16,817 nucleotides of DNA from an uncultured Bacillota bacterium. Its GTDB lineage: Bacteria; Bacillota_I; Bacilli_A; RFN20; CAG-826. The notes under the pieces were generated by a model that was given only the letters and a program-made list of their open reading frames with translations, searched no databases and was not told the origin of the DNA. Made by a program: the position numbers and the translations under genes. The stretch lies in NCBI GenBank assembly GCA_946623775.1, contig CAMORJ010000025.1, positions 1 to 16,817 of the forward strand. The letters are read 5' to 3'. Shown piece by piece: positions 7,470-13,422 of the stretch. Every line of letters starts with the position of its first letter. Positions within the stretch are counted from its first letter, which is position 1.

Positions 7470-8672
7470 TTACTTTTTGATGTCGCTGATCTCTTCGTCG
7501 AATGCCTCTGCAGCCCTTTGGCGGAGCGTCTTCCGAATGAGCTTTGGCTTATTGACGGCACGATTCTTTTTGGTGAGCTTTTTGCTCTCTTCAATCTCCT
7601 CAGGAGCCGCAGGAGCGGGAACGACGGGAGAGGGCTGGTTGATCGTGATTTGATTAAATGGAATCTGAACGTTGTTGCGTTTGAAGAGGAGGTAGATGTC
7701 ACGCTTCATGTCGCGGACGACTTGGAAGCGGTCACCCTCATTGCAATAGGCGAGGAAGAGCAGGCTGACGCCAGCGGCATTGAATCCGTCCACGCCTTTG
7801 TAATAGATTCCCTCGGTGATTTGCGGAATGCCCTTGCTGATGGCCTCTAGGTTTGCTCCGATGATGCCTTCAACCCTTTCAACGGATTCGGCATAGTCGA
7901 TATCCATGGCGACGGTGACCATGGTTGGGAGCCTGGAAACGTTCGTGACGGTTGAGATGGAGGAGTTGGTGATGGATTTGATGTTGCCGCTTGCGTCGAT
8001 GATCTTGGTGGTCTTCAAGCCGATAGAAGCGACCTTTCCGCGGAACCCATCCACGATGACGGTGTCGCCGACGGAGAAATAATCGTCGAATACGATGAAG
8101 ACTCCGCTGATGACGTCTTGGATAAGGGTCTGGCAGCCCAAGCCGACGATGAGGGTCAGGATCCCTAAACCCGCCACGACGCTTACGACATTCACGCCCC
8201 ATAAGGTCAAGATGACGGCAATCGCGACGATGATCGTCACATATTTGACGCACGACTTAATCAGGCTTGCGATTGTTTGGGCTTTGCTGGTGGGCCCTGT
8301 GAGCAGGCGGATTATGAAATTTAGGATGAAATAGATGATGAAGGATATGACAATCGTAACGAATGTGCCGATGATGGCGACTGCTTTGTTTTTGACGCCG
8401 CCCCAAATATATATGAATCCGTTGGCTACGCCTTCGCCCAGGAGCTTATCGCCGATCGCGTCTCCGAAGATTTGTCTCGAAAAGGCGAACACAAATAAAC
8501 CAGCGATGGAAATCAGCAGAATCAATATGCCCAGAACGAGGCCGATTTTTGACCTTCTGCTTCTCTCGCTCCATTTTTTGCGCTTTAGCGTTACTTCGAT
8601 GGCGGGGGCTTTTTTAGGTGGGGTGGCAGGCTCTTCCTGCTCTGGGGTTTGGTGTTGTTCTTGTTCGGACAT
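7470..8672 (-). CDS. mscS: Small-conductance mechanosensitive ion channel, MscS family
   Basis: The 400-residue protein would open under membrane tension to release solutes after osmotic downshock. It has a charged cytoplasmic N-tail (1-42), membrane helices at about 43-64, 97-124 and 142-160, then the pore-lining Gly/Ala-rich helix (about 162-193, 'VVAGLGILTLIVGLGCQTLI'). That leads directly into the beta domain signature 'DDYFSVGDTVIVDGFRGKV' (196-214) and the alpha/beta domain to about 345. These are hallmarks of the MscS core. A Pro-rich linker (347-358) and a basic tail (about 364-400) follow the usual end of the fold; their role is unknown. The start is firm: GGAGGAAAGAGAC precedes the ATG. 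The upstream gene's TAG overlaps this ribosome-binding site, so the two are very likely co-transcribed. Confidence 0.93.
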   Translation of the reverse strand: MSEQEQHQTPEQEEPATPPKKAPAIEVTLKRKKWSERSRRSKIGLVLGILILLISIAGLFVFAFSRQIFGDAIGDKLLGEGVANGFIYIWGGVKNKAVAIIGTFVTIVISFIIYFILNFIIRLLTGPTSKAQTIASLIKSCVKYVTIIVAIAVILTLWGVNVVSVVAGLGILTLIVGLGCQTLIQDVISGVFIVFDDYFSVGDTVIVDGFRGKVASIGLKTTKIIDASGNIKSITNSSISTVTNVSRLPTMVTVAMDIDYAESVERVEGIIGANLEAISKGIPQITEGIYYKGVDGFNAAGVSLLFLAYCNEGDRFQVVRDMKRDIYLLFKRNNVQIPFNQITINQPSPVVPAPAAPEEIEESKKLTKKNRAVNKPKLIRKTLRQRAAEAFDEEISDIKK

Positions 8673-8684
8673 GTCTCTTTCCTC

Positions 8685-9191
8685 CTATTCGATCGTGATT
8701 GTGTAAATGGATTTCTGATAATCCAGATGATTAGTGACGAAGACTTCCGCCTCAACGATATCGTGGCCTTCGGCGGAGAACTTGCCTTCTTTGACGCCAT
8801 CACCCTTCATCTCCAGAGTGAAGAATGATTCTTTGGTGACGCCGTCTTTGGCAATTAGCTCGGCAGTGTAAGTCGATAATCCAGAGATCGTAAACGAATA
8901 CACGACCTCATCGTTTTCAAGCGCAAAGCTCGCTTTTGAAATCTCGGGAGACGCAACGAAGGCATTCGCGATCGAGATGCCTCCAACGCCGCCGGCAATG
9001 GTTATGGTTAAAACGCTCGTGATGACGGCCATCGCCTTTTTCGCGCGTTTCCCTGCGGCGTAAGATGTTAGCACTCCATCGTTATTCGGCACATTGATGT
9101 TCAGCTCGTCGGAAAGGCCTACATTGTTGTAGGCGTTCTGGTTTGGCGTGCCGACGTTGTCGTATGCGATGTTGTTGTACTGAATGTTCAT
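8685..9191 (-). CDS. Membrane protein of unknown function with YNN repeats and an extracellular beta domain
   Basis: This 168-residue protein is not a family I recognise. The first 45 residues are polar and rich in Asn and Tyr, with the short motif Y-(N/D)-N-(I/V)-(A/G) three times: YNNIA (5-9), YDNVG (10-14) and YNNVG (21-25). A basic cluster KRAKK (48-52) precedes a single membrane helix (about 53-76), which places the N-tail in the cytoplasm. The remaining 90 residues look like a small beta-sandwich outside the cell. It is the first gene of an operon with mscS, 12 bases apart. No ribosome-binding site is seen before the ATG; a TAGAGT -10-like box ends 12 bases upstream, so the mRNA leader may be very short. 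Confidence 0.75.
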   Translation of the reverse strand: MNIQYNNIAYDNVGTPNQNAYNNVGLSDELNINVPNNDGVLTSYAAGKRAKKAMAVITSVLTITIAGGVGGISIANAFVASPEISKASFALENDEVVYSFTISGLSTYTAELIAKDGVTKESFFTLEMKGDGVKEGKFSAEGHDIVEAEVFVTNHLDYQKSIYTITIE

Positions 9192-9232
9192 CGAGGTAAA
9201 GGTACTCTAGATTGATTTGGAATTACAAGGCC

Positions 9233-9253
9233 CTTTCGCATAAAGAGCGAAAG
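9233..9253. repeat. Inverted repeat in the divergent promoter region
   Basis: CTTTCGC (9233-9239) and GCGAAAG (9247-9253) are perfect 7-base arms around a 7-base centre. The repeat overlaps the -35 box and spacer of the HAD gene promoter and lies between two divergent genes. There is no T-run on either side, so an operator is more likely than a terminator. Confidence 0.5.
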
Positions 9254-9263
9254 AAATTATAAT
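9235..9263 (+). promoter_or_regulatory. Promoter of the HAD hydrolase gene, giving a nearly leaderless mRNA
   Basis: A perfect -10 box TATAAT (9258-9263) lies 17 bases after TTCGCA (9235-9240, 4 of 6 to consensus). The expected start site is near 9270, and the ATG is at 9273. No Shine-Dalgarno sequence fits in between. Confidence 0.65.
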
Positions 9264-9272
9264 ACCAACAGT

Positions 9273-9929
9273 ATGCAATTATCTTTGATTTTTGATCTAG
9301 ATGGGACTTTATGGGACTCGTCGGAGCAAGTCGCTGCAGCTTGGAACGAAGTCATCCAGGAATACGCCAAAGGTGCCCCTTTGCTTACAAGGGACGATGT
9401 TTTGGCGCAGATGGGGTTGGTGATGGAAGACATTGGTCGGAACATCACTCCCAAAGGATTGCCCAAAGAAAAACAAAGCCAATTCATTTTTGATGCCTTC
9501 GCCAGGGAAATCGATTATCTTGCGTTAAAACCAGGAAAACTTTTCGATGATGAGATTGAGGTTCTTAAGACTTTAAAGAAGCAGGGGTTGCGTCTTTTTA
9601 TCGTGAGCAATTGCCAAAGCGGTTATATAGAAACGTATTTGTCTGCGATTCCGCCTCATCTATTTGAAGGTCATCTTTGCTATGACGACACGAAGAAGCC
9701 GAAGTCTTTCACAATCCGTGAATTGATGAGGCGCCATAAAGTTGAACAAGCGATGTATGTAGGCGATACAGCCACGGACGAACAAGCCTGCGTTGAGGCC
9801 GGGATTCCTTTTATCCACGCTTCATATGGATTCGGAAAAGCGGTTGCCCCGATGGCGACCATCCAGCGCTTTAAAGAACTGGAAGAAGTGGTAAAAAAGC
9901 AACTCCAGGATACACAAGTATTGCATTAA
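9273..9929 (+). CDS. HAD-superfamily hydrolase, phosphoglycolate phosphatase-like
   Basis: This 218-residue protein is probably a cytoplasmic small-molecule phosphatase. Motif I is DLDGT (nucleophile Asp8, acid/base Asp10), at the very N-terminus as expected. A helical cap fills about 16-85. Motif II is VSN (Ser112). Motif III is the Lys in DDTKKPKS (about 144). Motif IV is GDTATDE (Asp165 and Asp169, magnesium ligands). The arrangement is HAD subfamily IA, which includes phosphoglycolate phosphatase and PpaX-like enzymes; the true substrate cannot be told. The start is forced, since motif I begins at residue 8 and no other ATG fits. No ribosome-binding site precedes it, which suggests leaderless translation. 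The next gene begins 49 bases downstream from its own likely promoter. Confidence 0.9.
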   Translation: MQLSLIFDLDGTLWDSSEQVAAAWNEVIQEYAKGAPLLTRDDVLAQMGLVMEDIGRNITPKGLPKEKQSQFIFDAFAREIDYLALKPGKLFDDEIEVLKTLKKQGLRLFIVSNCQSGYIETYLSAIPPHLFEGHLCYDDTKKPKSFTIRELMRRHKVEQAMYVGDTATDEQACVEAGIPFIHASYGFGKAVAPMATIQRFKELEEVVKKQLQDTQVLH

Positions 9930-9952
9930 TGGGTCGCTTCATTAAAATGAAG
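9921..9952 (+). promoter_or_regulatory. Possible promoter and overlapping palindrome of the coiled-coil operon
   Basis: TTGCAT (9921-9926, 3 of 6 to consensus) and TAAAAT (9943-9948, 5 of 6) are 16 bases apart, overlapping the end of the HAD gene. A palindrome CTTCATT-AA-AATGAAG (9937-9952) covers the -10 box and could be an operator or a chance A/T-rich symmetry. Transcription would start near 9955, before the GAGAGGA ribosome-binding site. Confidence 0.4.
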
Positions 9953-9978
9953 AGATAAATTGAGAGAGGATTAAATCC

Positions 9979-10374
9979 ATGGATGAAATTAATCAGGAAC
10001 TCTTTCAGCCGAAAGGGTATCTCTCCCCAGCTCAAATAGAAATCGCAAAGAACAAGGTCCCCGACCTCATGAACGGTCAAGGCCAAAGCGATTTGATTGC
10101 CCTCGTGGATAGTTTTGTTCGCAGCAATGGAACCGCCGATGAGAAATATGAGAAGATCTTTTCGCTTCTTAATGAGGTGAAGGGGATGTGCATGCCGCAA
10201 AGCGACTATCCTGAGCGCATAGCCCAAACGATGCCGATGGTTTACGGCTTATTGTTTTACAATTACGCGATTCTTGTCGGTTTAGTGACCGAAGAAGATA
10301 TTATGGAGATGCAGCGCAAAGCGGCCGAAATGGTTGGCCAAGGCGTGCCTCATCAAGGTATTCCAAAAGCGTAA
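9979..10374 (+). CDS. Hypothetical protein, first gene of the coiled-coil operon
   Basis: The 131-residue protein has no signal peptide and no family I recognise. It looks mostly helical, with a Pro/Gly break near 12-16 and a segment with hydrophobic and aromatic residues at about 86-103 ('MPMVYGLLFYNYAILVGLV'). That segment could be a buried helix or a membrane-touching one. The C-terminus is Gln/Gly/Pro-rich. The ribosome-binding site is GAGAGGA before the ATG. It is followed after 10 bases by the next gene, whose AAGGAGG overlaps this gene's stop, so translation is probably coupled. Confidence 0.75.
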   Translation: MDEINQELFQPKGYLSPAQIEIAKNKVPDLMNGQGQSDLIALVDSFVRSNGTADEKYEKIFSLLNEVKGMCMPQSDYPERIAQTMPMVYGLLFYNYAILVGLVTEEDIMEMQRKAAEMVGQGVPHQGIPKA

Positions 10375-10384
10375 GGAGGCCAGC

Positions 10385-10654
10385 ATGGCAGATATTCAAG
10401 ACATTGAAAGCCGCTACAAAAGGAAGAGAGACCAAATCGAGTCCCTTTTCGTTACCGCCGATTCCGAATTCGCCAAAGGCATTAATGCAATAGCGGAAAA
10501 ACAGGCTTTGACGATTGAGCAGGCCAACGAAGAAGCGGCAAAAACATCCGAGATGGCTGTGAAGATTGTCCGCAGCGGCGCTGCCGCCATCGATCAAAGA
10601 GCATGCGATGAGCTTTTGATTGGCTACGAATCTCTAGAAAGGCAGGAGGACTAA
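10385..10654 (+). CDS. Small helical protein of unknown function
   Basis: The 89-residue protein starts MADIQDIESR and appears almost entirely helical and highly charged, without a signal peptide. I chose the ATG at 10385 because it sits 5 bases behind a perfect AAGGAGG (10373-10379); the frame is open to an earlier ATG at 10334, but that lies inside the previous gene without a ribosome-binding site. A heptad-like spread of Ile, Leu and Ala fits a helical hairpin. The size and helical nature resemble partner proteins of secretion systems, but there is no WxG motif and I do not assign it. Confidence 0.75.
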   Translation: MADIQDIESRYKRKRDQIESLFVTADSEFAKGINAIAEKQALTIEQANEEAAKTSEMAVKIVRSGAAAIDQRACDELLIGYESLERQED

Positions 10655-10656
10655 TC

Positions 10657-10983
10657 ATGGCTGAACATAGCGTCGACGAAGTCAAAGCCCTCCGCGAGGA
10701 GATAGCGGAGCTACAGAAGAAGAAAAACGATTTGGAGGCCCTTTTAAGCGACATTTGCAGGCAATTTGATGTTTTGTTATCCGAAAAGCAACGCGATTTG
10801 GCAGACGGATCCACTGTCTGGGTCGATGAAGGCAACAAGCGTCTAGAACAATGCGCGAATGAAGAAGTAGCGCTTTTGAAGGAATTCTCGTCTGCCTTGG
10901 AGCAGGTTAATGAGTCCCTTGTCGATTTAAAGCGCATTCTACTTCGGAAGAATAGAGAACTGGGCTTGGAGGAACTGGCATGA
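10657..10983 (+). CDS. Small coiled-coil protein of unknown function
   Basis: The 108-residue protein begins two bases after the previous stop, behind AGGAGG. Two long charged helices are apparent: 'VKALREEIAELQKKKNDLEA' (about 9-28) extending to about 50, and one from about 60 to the end. A short break with 'DGSTVW' (50-55) separates them, which suggests an antiparallel helical hairpin. The stop overlaps the next start (ATGA), so expression is coupled to the large membrane protein. No enzymatic motif is seen. Confidence 0.78.
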   Translation: MAEHSVDEVKALREEIAELQKKKNDLEALLSDICRQFDVLLSEKQRDLADGSTVWVDEGNKRLEQCANEEVALLKEFSSALEQVNESLVDLKRILLRKNRELGLEELA

Positions 10984-12851
10984 ACGAACAAGATTACGCA
11001 ATGCTCCTTCAGCGCAAAGAAGAGCTGACACAAGAAATCGCCGCCTTGGACAAGCAATATCGCGAAGTGGCAGGAGAGATGGAAAAGGCTCGCGAAGCCC
11101 TTGCCCCGTTTAAAGCCGAACTGCCGAACGCGAAGGCTTCTTTAGCGGCTTTGGCTCAGCAAGTTGATGATTTGAAGAAAGTATTGGATTCCCTTAACAA
11201 AATCAAAGCAAGATTGGCGGTCTTCGATTCGTTGGAATCGCAATATAGCTCTTTTGTGAAATCGTTCTTGAATATCATCAAAGTGAATAAGCAATATCAG
11301 GCCGAATCGCGCTTCGACGATTCCTTTGAATTGCTTAAACAAACCAGCGAGATGGTGGAGCAATATGACTTCGGGACCGAAGCGAAGGTCTTGCTTATCG
11401 CCAAAGAGATCATTGCCCATCAAAGAGCCGATGCTTTTGCAGGCAAGGGTTTGCAAAGAATCGATTCTGGCGAATCTCCTCTATCTGAAAATGAGCAAAA
11501 CGAATACATGTCCCTCGCGGATTCGCTTCCTTGCGACTTTATTGACCCTGCTGACAAAGCCAAACATCTTTGCCTTTCCAAGCGTTTTGAATTGGCCGCT
11601 CTTTCCCTCCGCCAGCAAGTGAGTCTTGAGTGCCTAGACGAAGATATCCTTGCTTACGAAGGATATATCAATGTGCCGGATTTGCATCACGAGGAAGCGG
11701 ACCTTTATGCCGAGTCGATTCGCTCTTATGCATCCTGCGCTTATGGCGAATTGTTTGCCAAGGCGCTAGCCGATGGCGATGATGAAGCGGCGGTGGCGCT
11801 ATATCAAAGGCGCCGTCCTTTCCTCGAGCCGCTTCCCGAACTTGTCGCCAACGCGGAGAGCGAAGAGGAACTAAAGAAACTTTTGGTGATTGAGCGTTCC
11901 AAGGAAATGGATTCCGCCGAATTCCAGGCGACCATCATCCAGCTTTCCTCATCCAATGACGAGGAGTCTTTGGAGTCTCTGGCATGCATTATGTCGATCG
12001 AAGACCTTGAGGCGACTAAGAAAAACATCTTGGTCAAGGCTTTAGAGGGCTGGTCTTTCGATCAAAAGGTGAAGCTTTATGCCTTGACGATTAAGAAGGG
12101 GCTTCCGATTGAACAAAGCGAGTCGCTTTATGCCGACTTGCTTGCCACCAAACCTCGCAGGAGTCAGATTGAGAGCACCTATGCGGATTTGGCGTTCCTT
12201 CGTTCCTCTTGCCCGGATAAGCTGAAATCGAAATTCGCCGGTCTCATCAAGGGCTTGATCCGCTCTCCCAAGGCGAAGAGGGCAAAGACCAAATCCAAAG
12301 ACGAAGAATTCCATAAGTTTTTCGGCGAATCCAAATATAACGAGCCCATAGGAAAACCGCTCAAGGCAAAGAAAGCTTACTCTTACTGGTCGGGCGGAAG
12401 GCTCTTCTTGTACGTTCTGGCCGTTTTGGTGTTTCCTCTAGCGATAGCGGGGGCAGGCGTGTATTTCATGTTCTTCATGTTCAAAATGCCTGAGCCCGTC
12501 TCATATTTCGAATACGGGTTGCCTTTGATTCCAATTCTAATTGGGCTTTGCGTGCATTTGATTCAGCGCTTTGGAAACGATGAGAGGATTCCGACAAACA
12601 TCTCCAAGATTGCTACGATCCTCTCGATTCCTTTGTTCGGCGTTGCCTTGGCTTACCATTTCTTGCCTGATGCGCTTAGCGTCCTGGAACCATACATCGG
12701 GTCGATGATCGTGGCCGGTTTATCTTTGATGCTGCTGCTCGTGGTGCCGTTTAAAGACAAATCCAAAATATGGCGTTTCCTGATTCCGTCTATTTCCGCG
12801 GCCATCGGAATAGCGGCAGCCGTCTTCTTTGTGCTCGACAAGTTCTTCTGA
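10980..12851 (+). CDS. Large coiled-coil protein with helical middle and five C-terminal membrane segments, unknown function
   Basis: This 623-residue protein overlaps the preceding gene by four bases. Residues 1-75 form a strong coiled coil (E/K/L/A-rich). About 85-420 look like helical repeats with many Leu/Glu/Ala and no recognised catalytic motif. A basic stretch RSPKAKRAKTKSK (428-440) lies before the membrane part, and five hydrophobic segments fall at about 475-501, 510-529, 544-563, 572-590 and 599-619. By the positive-inside rule the large N-terminal part faces the cytoplasm. The chain therefore looks like a membrane-anchored scaffold holding the three small helical proteins made just upstream. 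I recognise no family, and the function is open. A strong terminator follows. Confidence 0.8.
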   Translation: MNEQDYAMLLQRKEELTQEIAALDKQYREVAGEMEKAREALAPFKAELPNAKASLAALAQQVDDLKKVLDSLNKIKARLAVFDSLESQYSSFVKSFLNIIKVNKQYQAESRFDDSFELLKQTSEMVEQYDFGTEAKVLLIAKEIIAHQRADAFAGKGLQRIDSGESPLSENEQNEYMSLADSLPCDFIDPADKAKHLCLSKRFELAALSLRQQVSLECLDEDILAYEGYINVPDLHHEEADLYAESIRSYASCAYGELFAKALADGDDEAAVALYQRRRPFLEPLPELVANAESEEELKKLLVIERSKEMDSAEFQATIIQLSSSNDEESLESLACIMSIEDLEATKKNILVKALEGWSFDQKVKLYALTIKKGLPIEQSESLYADLLATKPRRSQIESTYADLAFLRSSCPDKLKSKFAGLIKGLIRSPKAKRAKTKSKDEEFHKFFGESKYNEPIGKPLKAKKAYSYWSGGRLFLYVLAVLVFPLAIAGAGVYFMFFMFKMPEPVSYFEYGLPLIPILIGLCVHLIQRFGNDERIPTNISKIATILSIPLFGVALAYHFLPDALSVLEPYIGSMIVAGLSLMLLLVVPFKDKSKIWRFLIPSISAAIGIAAAVFFVLDKFF

Positions 12852-12875
12852 CCCTTGATTGCTTATCAATGAATG

Positions 12876-12900
12876 AACGCAGGCGATGACCTGCGTTTTT
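12876..12900 (+). terminator. Rho-independent terminator of the coiled-coil operon
   Basis: AACGCAGG (12876-12883) and CCTGCGTT (12890-12897) form an 8-bp stem with a 6-base loop, and the T-run goes on to 12900. It begins 25 bases after the stop codon. Confidence 0.88.
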
Positions 12901-12903
12901 CAT

Positions 12904-12917
12904 TGTAAGCGGTTTCC
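12904..12917 (+). promoter_or_regulatory. CcpA/LacI-type operator (cre-like) upstream of marR
   Basis: TGTAAGCGGTTTCC matches the cre consensus TGWAANCGNTNWCA at 13 of 14 positions, the best of the three sites in the window. It ends 22 bases upstream of the -35 box at 12940, like the sites before oppA and the metalloprotease. Confidence 0.55.
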
Positions 12918-12926
12918 ATTTTTGAT

Positions 12927-12939
12927 GCCGATAATCGGC
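12927..12939. repeat. Inverted repeat just upstream of the marR -35 box
   Basis: GCCGAT-A-ATCGGC is a perfect 6-base inverted repeat around one base. It touches the -35 box and lies between the cre-like site and the second palindrome. It may be another operator half-pair or a small hairpin; no T-run follows. Confidence 0.45.
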
Positions 12940-12968
12940 TTGTATCTATATAGATAGGAGCATATAGT
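12940..12968 (+). promoter_or_regulatory. Promoter of the marR-ABC transporter operon
   Basis: TTGTAT (12940-12945) and TATAGT (12963-12968) are separated by exactly 17 bases. The start site would be near 12975, giving a leader of about 22 bases with the GGGGG ribosome-binding site 6 bases before the ATG at 12997. Confidence 0.65.
12943..12956. promoter_or_regulatory. Probable MarR operator (perfect 14-base palindrome)
   Basis: TATCTATATAGATA equals its own reverse complement. It covers the end of the -35 box and most of the spacer of the marR promoter, so a bound dimer would block RNA polymerase. MarR-family regulators commonly bind such A/T-rich palindromes in their own promoters. Confidence 0.65.
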
Positions 12969-12996
12969 TAACGGCGGAAACTTTTGGGGGTTAATT

Positions 12997-13422
12997 ATGG
13001 AACAGAAACAATTCGATGAATTAATCCGCGACGTCGGAAAAAGGATAAGCGAATGCCTATACACCTTTAGGCGCAGCAACTACGCGATTTTATGCGCGAT
13101 CAACTCAGAGGAAACCGTCACCATGTCCAAATTGGCTAAACATCTCGATGTGTCCTTGCCGAGGTGCTCTACGTTGATTAAGACGATGGAAGAGAAGGAA
13201 CTCGTCAAAGTGCTATCCCCGAAAAAGGACAAACGCGTCCGTCTAATCAGCATTACTGAACTAGGGAAGCAGACGCTTCAGAAAAACCGGGAGCGGCTCG
13301 CGAATATGTACGATCGCCTACGGGACTACTATGGCGAGGAGGACTTCAACACTCTGTGCAATCTGCTTGCTAAGTCCGAGCACATCTTATCCCTGATTAA
13401 GGAGGAAGAACAAAATGCTTAA
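12997..13422 (+). CDS. MarR-family transcriptional regulator
   Basis: The 141-residue protein has the MarR layout: a dimerising N-terminal helix, a winged helix-turn-helix with 'VTMSKLAKHLDVS' (41-53) and a recognition helix at about 54-68, the wing 'KKDKRVRLISITELGK' (76-91) containing the conserved DKR, then a long C-terminal dimerisation helix. Members bind DNA as dimers and usually release it when a small molecule, peptide or oxidant is present. It overlaps the transporter gene by 8 bases, so it most likely represses this operon, including itself, through the palindrome in its promoter. Two Cys residues (20 and 57) lie where redox sensing could occur, but that is only a possibility. The effector is unknown. 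Confidence 0.9.
   Translation: MEQKQFDELIRDVGKRISECLYTFRRSNYAILCAINSEETVTMSKLAKHLDVSLPRCSTLIKTMEEKELVKVLSPKKDKRVRLISITELGKQTLQKNRERLANMYDRLRDYYGEEDFNTLCNLLAKSEHILSLIKEEEQNA

Noticed and set aside
10385..10983. WXG100 / type VII secretion partners
   Set aside because: The two small proteins are the right size and helical, but neither has a WxG turn, and no LXG toxin or EssC-like ATPase is in the window. Kept only as a question for searching.
10980..12851. UGA read as tryptophan, as in many wall-less relatives
   Set aside because: Trp is encoded by TGG throughout, and several genes end at TGA followed directly by a terminator or by the next gene's start.
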